Assembly: GCF_009664365.1 (NCBI RefSeq)
Contig: NZ_CP044310.1
Location: 1,375,001-1,439,000 of the forward strand
Source of the DNA: Paenibacillus xylanilyticus
GTDB lineage: Bacteria > Bacillota > Bacilli > Paenibacillales > Paenibacillaceae
Direction of reading: 5' to 3'
DNA length: 64,000 bases
Part shown: positions 1 to 8,936 of the stretch, piece after piece
How the letters are laid out: every line of letters starts with the position of its first letter
Position numbering within the stretch: the stretch's first letter is position 1
Program-made: the position numbers and the translations under genes
Notes under the pieces: model-generated
The model's database searches: none
What the model saw: only the letters and a program-made list of their open reading frames with translations
What the model was told of the DNA's origin: nothing

Positions 1-1
1 T

Positions 2-814
2 CAGATCTATGAGCCGCGTGATCCGGCTCAGCCCGTGTCCATATCGGACAGTAGAGGCGGGCTGCCTGTTGATATTAATAGTAAAGAGCCCTTCAATGCT
101 CTTATTCTCGGGGTGGATGAACGCCCGAACGATCCAGGGCGCTCGGATACGATGATCGTATTAAGTGTGAATCCTGGCAAAAAACAAGTGCTTATGTTTA
201 ATATTCCGAGGGATACACGAACCGAGATTGTAGGTCACAACACAGAAGACAAAATCAATCATGCGTATGCCTTCGGGGGCGTAGACATGTCGGTGAAAAC
301 CGTGGAACAGTTTCTGGATGCCCCTATTCACTATTACATGAAGGTGGACATGGAAGGTTTTGCGAAAATCATTGATTTGGTCGGTGGTGTGGACGTAAAT
401 AATCCGTTTGCATTCGATTATGACGGCCGACGGTACGAACAGGGAAATATTCATCTGGATGGTGTGGCTGCACTTGGTTTTTCAAGGATGCGGTATGATG
501 ATCCCCAAGGAGACTTAGGCCGTAATGGAAGACAGCGTGAAGTATTGAAACAAATGATGAAAAATACAATGCAGTTCTCCAGTGTACTTAATCTTCAGAA
601 TATGCTGGATGAGCTCGGGACACACGTTAGGACGGATCTGACGTTTGATGAAATGAAGGAACTCATTCTGGATTACCGCAGTGATCTTGAACATATTGAT
701 ACAGTGGAAATCAAGGGCAAGGGCGAAAAAATCAATGGTATTTACTATTACATTGTGGAACAACAGGAACGGGATCGCATTCATGGAATAATTCGGGAGA
801 ATTTGCAGAAATAA
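2..814 (+). CDS. LytR-CpsA-Psr (LCP) family cell-wall glycopolymer ligase, 5' end outside window
   Basis: LCP enzymes move undecaprenyl-linked anionic glycopolymers such as teichoic acids onto peptidoglycan on the outer face of the membrane. The frame is open back to the first bases of the window, so the N-terminal membrane anchor lies upstream; a GTG at 35 is an internal codon rather than a convincing start. The visible part has the family hallmarks: a LILGVDERP strand, the following SDTMIVLSV and FNIPRDTR blocks with conserved Arg/Asp residues for polyprenyl phosphate, and the ALGFSRMRYDDPQGDLGR segment late in the domain. It ends in TAA just before a VanZ-like gene and may be co-transcribed with it. 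The substrate polymer cannot be told from sequence. Confidence 0.88.
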   Translation, partial: QIYEPRDPAQPVSISDSRGGLPVDINSKEPFNALILGVDERPNDPGRSDTMIVLSVNPGKKQVLMFNIPRDTRTEIVGHNTEDKINHAYAFGGVDMSVKTVEQFLDAPIHYYMKVDMEGFAKIIDLVGGVDVNNPFAFDYDGRRYEQGNIHLDGVAALGFSRMRYDDPQGDLGRNGRQREVLKQMMKNTMQFSSVLNLQNMLDELGTHVRTDLTFDEMKELILDYRSDLEHIDTVEIKGKGEKINGIYYYIVEQQERDRIHGIIRENLQK

Positions 815-856
815 AAGGTTTTGGATTGGGTAACGAAAGTGGTGATAACAATACTG

Positions 857-1408
857 ATGGAGGAGGGCTCCAGAAAAAGGAGACACGGACGCAAACGGAG
901 ATTATTCGGTTTTATCTTGTCCTTGCTGCTGGCTGCAGTTTGGATCTTGGTGATTTGGTCCATGTCCAAACAATCATACCAGCAGCAAACCATTCAGCCT
1001 TGGCTGCATCAATTGTCCGACAAAGTCAAAATCGGATTCGCTTTGCCTGATATACAGTTCACTTACGGAGAGAATGACTATTCATTGAGGCAGAGACCGT
1101 ATGATTTTGCCGAGTTTATCTTTCGAAAGAGTGCACACTTGTTTGTCTACGCTGTGCTCGCAGTACTTGTCTACGGTGGACTGCGATACAGGAAAATGCG
1201 AATGGTGACCTGTATCGCTGCTTCGCTGGTTGTGGTGGCTATAATAGCCTCAATCGATGAATATATACAACAGTTCAGCCCTAATCGAACAAGTTCGATC
1301 CGTGACATCGGCGTGGATCTGATCGGAGGCTGCTTCGGAATTGCAACATATGTAATGACGAAGACTGTGATTCGTAAATTAAGGTCTCGCGGACATTCGA
1401 GTTCTTGA
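857..1408 (+). CDS. VanZ-like family membrane protein
   Basis: A small integral membrane protein of the VanZ-like family; relatives include the teicoplanin-resistance protein VanZ, but most members have no known biochemical role. A basic N-terminus (RKRRHGRKRR) precedes a first hydrophobic helix. The diagnostic blocks are KSAHLFVYAVLAVL and DEYIQQF followed by RDIGVDLIGG near the C-terminus. The frame also allows a TTG at 821, but the ATG at 857 has a GGTGAT ribosome-binding match at 841-846 with suitable spacing, giving 183 residues. It lies 42 bases after the LCP gene and probably shares its transcript, consistent with a cell-envelope role. It does not by itself predict antibiotic resistance. 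Confidence 0.8.
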   Translation: MEEGSRKRRHGRKRRLFGFILSLLLAAVWILVIWSMSKQSYQQQTIQPWLHQLSDKVKIGFALPDIQFTYGENDYSLRQRPYDFAEFIFRKSAHLFVYAVLAVLVYGGLRYRKMRMVTCIAASLVVVAIIASIDEYIQQFSPNRTSSIRDIGVDLIGGCFGIATYVMTKTVIRKLRSRGHSSS

Positions 1409-1511
1409 GATGATCTTGAACAAAGGGATTTCCCAGGAAATGCTCTTTTTCCTCCAGCTTCTACTTTCCGGCTATTCATCATAAGAATGGAGTAGGACAG
1501 GAGGGACGGAC

Positions 1512-2030
1512 ATGCTGCGAAGACGCAATCGTAATGCCTTGTTCAAAAAGATCGGATTCATCGCACTTGTGCTGTTGCTGCTATGGTTAATAGGCAGAAC
1601 GATCCCCTATCTCTTTCGGGCAGATGCGCCGGACGACGCTGCTTCGGTGGTTGAAGAGTTTTACAAGTATGAGCAGGCAGGTGATTTCGGCAGCTCATGG
1701 GAACTGTTTCACCCATTAATGAAAGAGCGTTTCTCCAAAAGTGCCTATTTACAGTCCAGAGCTCATATCTTCATGCAGCATTTCGGCGTGGAAACCTTTG
1801 AGTTTGAGATGGAAAAGCCCGAGCGGGAATTTGATGTTACGGTGATGGATGGCGTAAAGCCATTTCCCGAGGCGTACAAGGTCGGAATAACCATGAAGTA
1901 CAGAAGTACCTTTGGGCAATTGGATATTGTACAGACCTGTTACGTCGTGCAGGATGGACAGGAGTGGACACTGCTCTGGTATTACCCTGACAAGGGCGAG
2001 GAACAGCATTCAAGTGAGAGCAGCGAGTGA
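1512..2030 (+). CDS. Hypothetical single-pass membrane protein with NTF2-like extracytoplasmic domain
   Basis: Not recognised by name. The 172-residue product starts with a basic stretch (MLRRRNRNALFKK), then one hydrophobic segment (about residues 14-33), then a soluble domain. The pattern VVEEFYKYEQAGDFGSSWELFHPLMKERF is typical of small NTF2-like or DUF4878-like folds in exported Gram-positive proteins, followed by alternating beta strands ending in WTLLWYYPD. Topology is most likely N-in with the domain outside. The start is supported by an AGGAGGG site about 7 bases before the ATG. It is the last gene before a strong terminator, so it may close the LCP/VanZ transcription unit. The fold assignment is inference. 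Confidence 0.6.
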   Translation: MLRRRNRNALFKKIGFIALVLLLLWLIGRTIPYLFRADAPDDAASVVEEFYKYEQAGDFGSSWELFHPLMKERFSKSAYLQSRAHIFMQHFGVETFEFEMEKPEREFDVTVMDGVKPFPEAYKVGITMKYRSTFGQLDIVQTCYVVQDGQEWTLLWYYPDKGEEQHSSESSE

Positions 2031-2103
2031 TCCTCGTGATGTGTGGTGGCAGTTTAATATATACCTATACTTTGCATCATATTGTATCATTGCTCCTATT
2101 TTA

Positions 2104-2149
2104 AGCTCTATAAATGCGAGACTTTTGTCGCATTTATAGAGCTTTTTTT
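2104..2149 (+). terminator. Rho-independent terminator
   Basis: A perfect 16-bp inverted repeat (2104-2119 with 2128-2143, starting AGCTCTATAAATGCG), an 8-base loop and a run of T residues. It closes the unit made of the LCP, VanZ-like and NTF2-like genes. Confidence 0.93.
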
Positions 2150-2181
2150 GTGTTTTACTCTATTCTAAAGCCAGAAGGGGC

Positions 2182-2210
2182 TTGACAATAGTCCTGGGGT
2201 CAAGTAAATT
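2182..2210 (+). promoter_or_regulatory. Candidate sigma-A promoter for the 2300-4279 operon
   Basis: TTGACA at 2182-2187, a 17-base spacer and TAAATT at 2205-2210. It lies directly after the 2104 terminator and about 90 bases before the zinc-ribbon-like gene, so it probably drives that gene and the ABC exporter. The -10 element is imperfect. Confidence 0.55.
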
Positions 2211-2299
2211 ACGAGATAGATACAAAATGTATCAAAATTCAGCTTCTAACGACAAATAACAGGGACTACAGTGCTCCTTGTTGAGGGGAAGGAATTTCT

Positions 2300-2551
2300 G
2301 TGATCGAAACGAGCCGCTTTTACTGTGTCAGTTGTGGGATGATTGTGTCGGTTGATAGAGGCTCTGTCGAATTAAAGGAAGAGGGCTATGGAGGCAATCA
2401 CGTATTTCGCACCGGATTTTACCGGAGTGAGATGCCGCTTGGATGCTGTGGAGCGTGTCAGATCCATATGAAGCGTAAGGAGAACACCCAGTTTACGGGA
2501 CATTATACCAAAGATTATGATACACTATGTTCATATGAGAGGCGGGCATGA
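2300..2551 (+). CDS. Small cysteine-rich (zinc-ribbon-like) protein of unknown function
   Basis: An 83-residue protein I do not recognise. It has a CVSC pair near residue 9 and a second cluster CCGAC near residue 49, with a further Cys near the C-terminus, a layout compatible with binding one zinc ion. No membrane segment or signal peptide is visible. The start is a GTG with a GAGGGGAAGGAA purine-rich site upstream. It is 32 bases ahead of an ABC ATPase gene and behind the same candidate promoter, so it may be an operon partner of the exporter. Zinc binding is inferred from cysteine spacing only. Confidence 0.55.
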   Translation: MIETSRFYCVSCGMIVSVDRGSVELKEEGYGGNHVFRTGFYRSEMPLGCCGACQIHMKRKENTQFTGHYTKDYDTLCSYERRA

Positions 2552-2583
2552 TTTATTAGCCTGTCGATGAGGGAGGGAATTGC

Positions 2584-3492
2584 ATGCAGCAGGAGCCGGT
2601 CGTCCGACTTCAGGGCGTCAGCAAAATCATATCTTCCCGATCGTTGGTCAGCGACCTGACTCTGGATATTTCTCCGGGGCAGGTTTTTGGTTTTTTAGGG
2701 CCTAATGGTGCTGGTAAAACAACAACGATCCGGATGATGGTCGGACTTATGTCCATTAGTAAGGGAGATATTATCATCTCGGGACATAGTATCAAAAATG
2801 AATTTGAGCAGGCGGTGGCCCATGTAGGTGCCATTGTAGAGAATCCGGAAATGTACAAATTTCTCACCGGATATCAGAACCTCGTCCATTTTGCCCGCAT
2901 GTCGCCAGGAATTACCAAGGAACGCATTGCGGAAACCATTGAGCGTGTAGGGCTTACCGCCCGTATTCATGACAAGGTGAAAACTTATTCTTTGGGCATG
3001 CGTCAGCGTCTTGGTGTCGCCCAAGCCATATTACATAAGCCGAAGCTGCTAGTATTGGATGAGCCAACCAACGGTCTTGATCCGCAAGGGATTCGGGAAC
3101 TACGGGATTATCTTCGTCAGCTCACCCGTGAAGAAGGCATTACGGTTTTTGTGTCCAGTCACCTGTTGTCAGAGATGGAACTTATGTGTGATACGGTCGC
3201 CATTATCCAAAATGGTAAGCTGATTGACGTGAGAAACCTCAAAGCTGAAGCTGGAGCAGATGCACTGACGGAAGTGGCCTTTGAGGTGAATGATGCACAG
3301 CGTGCTTCAGAACTCATTCAGGATGCGACTGTTCAAGGCAGCATGCTTGTGGTGCGCCTGTCGCGTGAACAGATTCCGGATTTCAATGCCAGACTGGTAA
3401 GCGAAGGAATACAGGTATACGGTATCCGCAACGTGACACATACACTCGAAGATCAATTTTTACAAGTGACTGGGGGCGGAGGTATTGCCTAA
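2584..3492 (+). CDS. ABC transporter ATP-binding protein (BcrA/YxlF-like)
   Basis: The nucleotide-binding subunit of an ABC-2 type exporter, acting at the inner face of the membrane. Walker A is GPNGAGKT (residues 39-46), the signature is YSLGMRQRLGVAQA, and Walker B is LLVLDEPTNGLDP, followed by the switch histidine in VSSHLLSEME. The C-terminal ~80 residues form the extra domain seen in BcrA/YxlF-like ATPases. The 302-residue length is normal. Its last codons overlap the first codons of the permease gene, so the two are translationally coupled. Relatives export peptides or contribute to bacitracin-like resistance, but the substrate here is unknown. Confidence 0.88.
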   Translation: MQQEPVVRLQGVSKIISSRSLVSDLTLDISPGQVFGFLGPNGAGKTTTIRMMVGLMSISKGDIIISGHSIKNEFEQAVAHVGAIVENPEMYKFLTGYQNLVHFARMSPGITKERIAETIERVGLTARIHDKVKTYSLGMRQRLGVAQAILHKPKLLVLDEPTNGLDPQGIRELRDYLRQLTREEGITVFVSSHLLSEMELMCDTVAIIQNGKLIDVRNLKAEAGADALTEVAFEVNDAQRASELIQDATVQGSMLVVRLSREQIPDFNARLVSEGIQVYGIRNVTHTLEDQFLQVTGGGGIA

Positions 3493-4279
3493 CTTTGGAA
3501 ATCTGTTGTTGAATGAAAATATGAAAATCTTCCGGCGTCCCCGTACCTGGATTATGCTTTCATTTTTGGCTCTAATTTCGCTGCTGCTTCCGGTGCTGTT
3601 GAGAGAAGGCATGGGAGGCAGTGACGTTTACTTCTGGGAAGCGGCAATAACAACGGTTCAGATCGTATTTTTCCTGAATACCATCTTCTGTGTGGTCATT
3701 GCGGCTGAAGCGGTAGCTGGTGAATTCACATGGGGCACAATTAAACTGCTGCTTATTCGTCCGTGGTCACGCAGCAAAATTTTGGCTTCCAAATACATTA
3801 CGGTTCTGGGATTCAGTCTGCTCAGTACAGTGCTTATTCTCTTGCTCGCAACGGGAATGTCCTATGTTCTGTTCTCCCATGATGGAAGTGCAGCTGGCGG
3901 CGTAACCTCGGCATCATATGCCTTTACGTTATGGGCATACCTGTACGTTGATCTGTTTATTACGCTGGCCATAGCCTTTATGGTCTCCTCCGTGTTTCGT
4001 TCGGGAGCACTGGCGATTGGCCTGTCACTGTTTATCATGTTTACCCAGAGTATCTTTGCCTTGATCTTCAATCCGGCTCGCTATGACTGGGCCAAATATG
4101 TACTATTTAATAACATGGATCTCAGCCGGTATATGAATTCGGGTATGGACCTCGGATTGTTCGGAGGGGGTAACACGGGCATGACCCTTGGCTTCTCGGT
4201 TGCCGTACTCGCTGTGTACTATGTGATTTTCATGGTTGTTTCATGGGTTGTATTCAGCAAAAGAGATGTGGCAGGCTAA
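3485..4279 (+). CDS. ABC-2 type transporter permease (YxlG-like)
   Basis: The membrane partner of the preceding ATPase. About six hydrophobic helices are visible across 264 residues, and the N-terminal NENMKIFRRPRTWIM block is typical of ABC-2 permeases with a cytoplasmic amphipathic entry segment. The start is a TTG overlapping the ATPase stop by 8 bases, with the GGAGG of the ATPase 3' end just upstream; an ATG at 3521 is possible, but the longer form keeps the conserved N-terminus. The stop codon lies in the loop of the terminator. The substrate is not predictable. Confidence 0.85.
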   Translation: MPNFGNLLLNENMKIFRRPRTWIMLSFLALISLLLPVLLREGMGGSDVYFWEAAITTVQIVFFLNTIFCVVIAAEAVAGEFTWGTIKLLLIRPWSRSKILASKYITVLGFSLLSTVLILLLATGMSYVLFSHDGSAAGGVTSASYAFTLWAYLYVDLFITLAIAFMVSSVFRSGALAIGLSLFIMFTQSIFALIFNPARYDWAKYVLFNNMDLSRYMNSGMDLGLFGGGNTGMTLGFSVAVLAVYYVIFMVVSWVVFSKRDVAG

Positions 4280-4299
4280 CCGCCTGCTTCTTTTTTTTT
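4271..4299 (+). terminator. Rho-independent terminator
   Basis: GCAGGC at 4271-4276 pairs with GCCTGC at 4282-4287, followed by a T-rich run. The TAA stop of the permease gene forms part of the loop. Confidence 0.85.
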
Positions 4300-4455
4300 G
4301 CTCATTTTTCATCGGCAAGAGAAAGGTCCTTCACGTTAACTGACATGCAATGTGGCAATACTTGCATTTAAGGGTACATATAATCAGGTGACTGAAGAAG
4401 GTACACCAGATTATAGCCCGGTGCTGGCAGAGCAGTGTATGGAGGGATCATTTTC

Positions 4456-5529
4456 TTGATAAATAACAAGTTCTACCGAATTTGCACAGCCATTATATTG
4501 CTGCTGCTCATTGTGTATTTGGGAGATAAGGTGAACTTTATTTTCCGCCCGTTAACTTCACTAATACATATCATTATTATTCCGCTGTTAATCGCGGGCT
4601 TTTTCTATTATTTGCTTCGGCCGCTCGTTGATTTCATGGAACGACATCGGTTGAAAAGGGCCTTATCCGTTCTAATTATTTATGTTGTGATTGCCCTGCT
4701 GATTGCCGGGTTTAGCGTGCTCATATGGCCGTCACTTCGTGAGCAGCTGTGGAACTTTATTGAAAATACGCCAGCTTTGATAGCCTCACTTAGTGAACAG
4801 CTCAATGAACTGGAGAGAAACGGATTCCTGTCCAAATACTTGCCGGAGGACTCGGATCTTGTGTCAAGATTTTCCGAATTCCTGACACAGGGAATTACAC
4901 AGGTAAGTGATTATCTGTCAGGTCTGTTCTCGGTTGTATCCAATCTGGTCATCATTTTGGCCACCTTTCCAATTATGCTGTATTACATGCTTAAGGAAGG
5001 CAGCAAGTTTGGCACCAATCTCACCTTGCTTTTGCCGAGACGTTATCGGAAGGATGGAGAAGAGACCGTTCATGAAATCGATGAAGCGCTGAGCAATTTT
5101 ATTGTTGGGCGAGTTATTGTCAATGTTGCACTCGGGATCCTGATGTACATTGGTTTTCTTATCCTTGGTTTGCCATATGCGCTATTGCTGACGGCTGCAT
5201 CCATCATATTGAACTTTATTCCTTATGTGGGTGCAATATTGGCAGCGATACCTGTCGTGATTGTGGCCTTTATTGAATCTCCGTCGATGGCGATCTGGTC
5301 GCTGATCATTATTGTCGTTGCCCAGCAGATTCAAGATAACCTGATATCTCCCTATGTATATGGCAAGCAGCTGGATATTCATCCGCTGACAACAGTTATT
5401 CTGCTGCTAGTGGGTGCCGACCTGTGGAACATTTTGGGTATGATTATCGTTATTCCGCTATATATGATCCTGAAAATTATCGTTCGCAAAATCCATTATC
5501 GGATTGTCGAAGATAAGACTGAACTATGA
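4456..5529 (+). CDS. AI-2E family transporter (PerM/YtvI/YdiK-like permease)
   Basis: A polytopic membrane protein of the AI-2E family (PF01594 type). Members are implicated in autoinducer-2 or ion/antiporter export, but most are uncharacterised. The hydrophobicity shows the usual pattern: an N-terminal pair of helices, a central cytoplasmic coiled region (about residues 85-150), then several helices with the conserved ILNFIPYVGAILAAIPVVIVA and QQIQDNLISPYVYGKQLDIHPL blocks. The frame is open to a GTG at 4435, but GGAGGG at 4441-4446 is inside that extension and correctly spaced for the TTG at 4456, which I take as the start. It appears to be a single-gene unit. Confidence 0.82.
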   Translation: MINNKFYRICTAIILLLLIVYLGDKVNFIFRPLTSLIHIIIIPLLIAGFFYYLLRPLVDFMERHRLKRALSVLIIYVVIALLIAGFSVLIWPSLREQLWNFIENTPALIASLSEQLNELERNGFLSKYLPEDSDLVSRFSEFLTQGITQVSDYLSGLFSVVSNLVIILATFPIMLYYMLKEGSKFGTNLTLLLPRRYRKDGEETVHEIDEALSNFIVGRVIVNVALGILMYIGFLILGLPYALLLTAASIILNFIPYVGAILAAIPVVIVAFIESPSMAIWSLIIIVVAQQIQDNLISPYVYGKQLDIHPLTTVILLLVGADLWNILGMIIVIPLYMILKIIVRKIHYRIVEDKTEL

Positions 5530-5609
5530 ATGGTATGTAAAAGACAGCACGGTCATGTGCCTCCACAATTATTTGCTCTTGAATCACATCAGACTAAGCT
5601 CTTGAAGAT

Positions 5610-5674
5610 AAGCCGCGTATCAATGGTGAAGGGTCAGGTAAGACTTCCCTTGCTATGGATATGCGGCTTTATTT
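5610..5674 (+). terminator. Possible long-loop terminator
   Basis: AAGCCGC at 5610-5616 pairs with GCGGCTT at 5663-5669, with an inner AAGGG/CCCTT helix and a short TATTT tail. It lies between the AI-2E permease and the GntR unit. The tail is weak, so this is tentative. Confidence 0.4.
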
Positions 5675-5683
5675 CCATGCGCA

Positions 5684-5725
5684 TTGCTCCACAATGTTAT
5701 ATCTGTTATACTTGGTATATAACAG
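5684..5725 (+). promoter_or_regulatory. Sigma-A promoter overlapped by inverted repeat, likely GntR autoregulatory operator
   Basis: TTGCTC (5684-5689), a 17-base spacer and TATACT (5707-5712) form a promoter. The inverted repeat CTGTTATA (5703-5710) and TATAACAG (5718-5725) covers the -10 and probable start point. Its position just upstream of a GntR-type repressor gene suggests autorepression of the gntR-DUF1648 operon. This is inference from position and symmetry. Confidence 0.6.
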
Positions 5726-5746
5726 ACAACAAAAGAAGGTGAACTC

Positions 5747-6142
5747 TTGATTATTCAACTCGACATGCAGTCCGAACTTCCCATTTATTCTCAACTGGTT
5801 TATCAAATTATCGAAGGCATTGCTAGTGGTGAACTGCAGCTAGGTGAAGCGCTACCTTCAGTTCGGAATTTGGCAGCAGATATTGGTGTTAACCTTCATA
5901 CGGTCAACAAGGCGTATACGCTACTCAAGCAAGATGGATACATACTAATTCACAGACAAAAGGGAGTTGTCGTAAACCCTGATGGGATGCCTGGTCTAAC
6001 GGATGATTTTTTGAAAAAGCAGCAAAGAGAATTAAGACCGATTATTGCCGAAGCGATATGTCGAGGCATGACCAAAGAGGAATTGTCTGCGGTATTAGAT
6101 CAAATCTATGATGATGTGAAGATGGGGCACAACAAGGAATAA
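5747..6142 (+). CDS. GntR-family transcriptional regulator, YtrA subfamily
   Basis: A 131-residue regulator with an N-terminal GntR winged helix-turn-helix (PIYSQLVYQIIEGIASGEL ... LPSVRNLAADIGVNLHTVNKAYTLL) and only a short C-terminal helical tail, the layout of the YtrA subfamily. Such proteins dimerise on short inverted repeats and commonly repress operons for membrane or ABC proteins. The start is TTG, preceded by AAGGTG. It is 23 bases upstream of the DUF1648 membrane gene, and the inverted repeat over the promoter suggests it controls its own operon. The ligand is unknown. Confidence 0.85.
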   Translation: MIIQLDMQSELPIYSQLVYQIIEGIASGELQLGEALPSVRNLAADIGVNLHTVNKAYTLLKQDGYILIHRQKGVVVNPDGMPGLTDDFLKKQQRELRPIIAEAICRGMTKEELSAVLDQIYDDVKMGHNKE

Positions 6143-6165
6143 ACGAATAAGGGAGTGTGTTATGT

Positions 6166-7266
6166 ATGCAACTATTTAGTATCTTATCTGTCATCTTAAT
6201 CTTTGCTCCATTAGCCGTACTTCTATCCTTTACACCTTATCTAACAAGGGAAACCATTAGCTTTGGGGTTACGGTAAGTGAATATAATTATTACACACCC
6301 ATTCTACGTAAGTTACGTAAAACGTTTGCTGCAGTAAGTCTGATCGGGAACGGGTTGGTTATAGTTGTCTGCCTATTTTTACTCCGATCTGCCAATGAAG
6401 AGTCTACGGCAATAATCACCGGTGTTTGCACCATGATGTTCGTTGTGTACTGGGTAGCACTACATTTAATTTTTCATTTCAAGATGAAAAGGTTAAAGGG
6501 TACACTTCCACCTGCAGAAGCACCTCAACGGGTTAAAATTGATACCACCTTCCGCCAAAATAAGCTCACGTATTCCAACTATTGGTTTCTAATTCATCTG
6601 GCTATTATTGTAGCCGTTGCGATCATTTCGATCCTGAATTATGATGCACTACCTAACGTTATTCCAATGAAATACGATCTTCAGGGCAATGTCACTTCCA
6701 GTGTGCCTAAAACCTACCTTTCAGTACTCGCTATTAATCTGGTACAGCTAGGAGTAATTGCCCTCCTGATGCTGGTTAACTGGAGTATTAAAACAAGCAA
6801 ACAACAGCTTACTCCATCCAATCCTGCCCAATTTGCTGCTGAACATATCCGATTCCGCCGTAAGTGGTCCCTATTTACGATCATTACAGGGTTGCTTCTA
6901 ACCATCTTATTTGCCTTCATTCAGATCAATATGTTCGTTCCTAATCAGGTCTTGTTAACCGCGATTAGTCTGATCACCTCAGTGGGAATCTTATTAGGCG
7001 CTATATTGCTGTCTCTCACAGGCAGACAAGGCGGCGGGAAAATTCGTAATCATCTAGAGGATAGCGAACGCTCTAAGGAGCAGCCTGTGAATGATGATGA
7101 GTATTGGAAGCTTGGTTTTATTTACTTCAATCCCAATGATCCTTCTTTTACTGTAGAGAAACGTTATGGAATAGGCTGGACGATTAACTTCGCTCGTCCA
7201 CTATCTTGGGGCCTGTTATTACTTATCATTGCTATTGTTGTTATAAGCAGAGCTCTGAGCCAATAA
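6166..7266 (+). CDS. DUF1648/DUF5808 domain membrane protein
   Basis: A polytopic membrane protein of unknown function. After N-terminal helices, the DUF1648 motif is seen in the segment NYDALPNVIPMKYDLQGNV, with the Pro and His/Asp-rich loop between helices typical of SdpI-like proteins. The C-terminal YWKLGFIYFNPNDPSFTVEKR block matches what is called DUF5808. A GTG at 6157 is in frame, but GGGAG at 6151-6155 is correctly spaced for the ATG at 6166. A DUF1648 protein paired with a small GntR regulator is a common Firmicute arrangement. A role in envelope stress or immunity to antimicrobial peptides is speculative. Confidence 0.75.
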   Translation: MQLFSILSVILIFAPLAVLLSFTPYLTRETISFGVTVSEYNYYTPILRKLRKTFAAVSLIGNGLVIVVCLFLLRSANEESTAIITGVCTMMFVVYWVALHLIFHFKMKRLKGTLPPAEAPQRVKIDTTFRQNKLTYSNYWFLIHLAIIVAVAIISILNYDALPNVIPMKYDLQGNVTSSVPKTYLSVLAINLVQLGVIALLMLVNWSIKTSKQQLTPSNPAQFAAEHIRFRRKWSLFTIITGLLLTILFAFIQINMFVPNQVLLTAISLITSVGILLGAILLSLTGRQGGGKIRNHLEDSERSKEQPVNDDEYWKLGFIYFNPNDPSFTVEKRYGIGWTINFARPLSWGLLLLIIAIVVISRALSQ

Positions 7267-7315
7267 TGCTCATAGATCTATGCATATCCTAAAATGATTA
7301 GGAGGAGTTATTGCG

Positions 7316-8905
7316 ATGAACAATTGGAAAAAGCTATTATGTTCTCTTACTTTCGTATGCCTTATCCTGCCGGTAACATCCATCTCAGCAGCTGCCGAGA
7401 AACCTGTTGATCATGAAAATCTAGTTCCTGTTCGTGAGATTGCAATAAAGAATGGGGCAGAGGTATCTTGGCAGCAAAACACAGGACAAATTACAATAAC
7501 AAGAAATGAGCTTACCATTGTAGTTAAGGTAGGGGAGAAACAGGCGATCGTGAATGGGCAAGTCATTCCCTTAGACCACCCTGTTCAGTTAACGAAAGGG
7601 GTTACCTATATGGATGGGGGATTTCTTACCGAGGCACTGAAGGTGGCACCTGAGGATATATTCATTTCACTTATAAGTGAAGGGGATGGCAAGGAGGCAG
7701 CCAAGTATGTTCATACCTCGGTGAGTGGAGTGTTGTCACCCACGTTATTGAGTCAGCTATGGTCAGCATTAGAAGGTCAAAATGGGAAAATCACAAATAA
7801 AGCCGTAGCGAAACACGTAGAGAACAACTCCGTGCATCGCAATGTCACATATACTTTTAAAACAGAGCTTACCAGTGTAAATATTACCGTCAGAATGAAT
7901 CAGGACGGACTGGTGGATGACTTGTATGTTGCCGCGGCTGCTCCAGATGTTTATCAAAAACCAAGTTACGACGATCCATCTGCTTATACAGAACAAGACA
8001 TTACGGTTGGTCAGGGAGATTTAGCTTTACCAGGGACATTGACCTTGCCCAAGGGAGAGGGACCTTTCCCGGTTGTCATTCTGGTACACGGTTCTGGGCC
8101 TAGCAATCGAGACGCTGCCATTGGTGGGGCAAAGCCATTTCGCGATCTTGCGGTAGGTTTAGCTTCACAAGGCGTTGCTGTATTAAGATACGATAAGGTC
8201 ACCTATGAGCATACCTATAAAGTGGCTTCACAGCCTAAATTCACATTAAAACAAGAAAGTGTGGATCAGGTAACCGATGCCGTAGCCTTACTTAAAAAGA
8301 ATGCACATATTGATTCTACAGCGATTTTTGTAGCTGGACATAGTCAAGGCGGGTTTGCAGTACCGTTAATCATTGCTGAGGATAAACAAGATGATATTGT
8401 GGGAAGTATCCTGCTTGCTGCACCAAGTAGCAGCTTTGTGGATGTGCTTACCGAGCAGCAGGACGAATTGTTCGGTCGGATGAAGCAGCTTGGTTTAGAC
8501 ACGGAGATCATTCAAAAACAAGTTGATTTTTACAAAAATGTTGCTGCAATCGTTAAAGATCCTAACTATTCCGTAGATCATCTTCCTGAGGCGTTTCCAC
8601 TTCAACCTGCTTATTGGTGGTTTGAGCAGAGAGATTATGTACCTGCGGAACTGGCTAAAACACAACATATCCCCATGCTTATTCTACAAGGTGAAAATGA
8701 TGTGCAAGTGTCTATGGATCAATTCCAGAATTGGAAATCCGCTCTTCAAGGTCATTCCAATGTAACGTACAATAGCTATCCAAAGGTGAATCATCTCTTA
8801 TCCAGCTATGGTGGACTTTCAATTGGTCAAGAGTACGCTGAGCCATCCAATGTCTCCAAAGCCATTATCGATGATATTGCGAGTTGGGTATTAAAAGTGG
8901 AGTGA
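7316..8905 (+). CDS. Secreted alpha/beta hydrolase with N-terminal copper-amine-oxidase-like domain
   Basis: A 529-residue exported protein. A signal peptide (MNNWKKLLCSLTFVCLILPVTSISAAA) is followed by a copper amine oxidase N-like domain (VPVREIAIKNGAEVSW ... GQITITRNE), common in Paenibacillus surface proteins, then a DUF3887-like region and an alpha/beta hydrolase domain. The nucleophile elbow GHSQGG places Ser at 343; the acid is probably Asp462 in GENDVQV and the base His493 in KVNHLL. An oxyanion-type VHGSGPSNRD motif lies before the elbow. AGGAGGAG supports the ATG. It follows the DUF1648 gene by 49 bases and may be co-transcribed. Ester or peptide substrate unknown. Confidence 0.82.
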   Translation: MNNWKKLLCSLTFVCLILPVTSISAAAEKPVDHENLVPVREIAIKNGAEVSWQQNTGQITITRNELTIVVKVGEKQAIVNGQVIPLDHPVQLTKGVTYMDGGFLTEALKVAPEDIFISLISEGDGKEAAKYVHTSVSGVLSPTLLSQLWSALEGQNGKITNKAVAKHVENNSVHRNVTYTFKTELTSVNITVRMNQDGLVDDLYVAAAAPDVYQKPSYDDPSAYTEQDITVGQGDLALPGTLTLPKGEGPFPVVILVHGSGPSNRDAAIGGAKPFRDLAVGLASQGVAVLRYDKVTYEHTYKVASQPKFTLKQESVDQVTDAVALLKKNAHIDSTAIFVAGHSQGGFAVPLIIAEDKQDDIVGSILLAAPSSSFVDVLTEQQDELFGRMKQLGLDTEIIQKQVDFYKNVAAIVKDPNYSVDHLPEAFPLQPAYWWFEQRDYVPAELAKTQHIPMLILQGENDVQVSMDQFQNWKSALQGHSNVTYNSYPKVNHLLSSYGGLSIGQEYAEPSNVSKAIIDDIASWVLKVE

Positions 8906-8936
8906 CAATATGGAGAGTGACACATTGAGCGGGAAT

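Noticed and set aside
5530..5742. A 70-codon frame following the AI-2E gene
   Set aside because: It runs through the likely terminator and the gntR promoter/operator and lacks a ribosome site.
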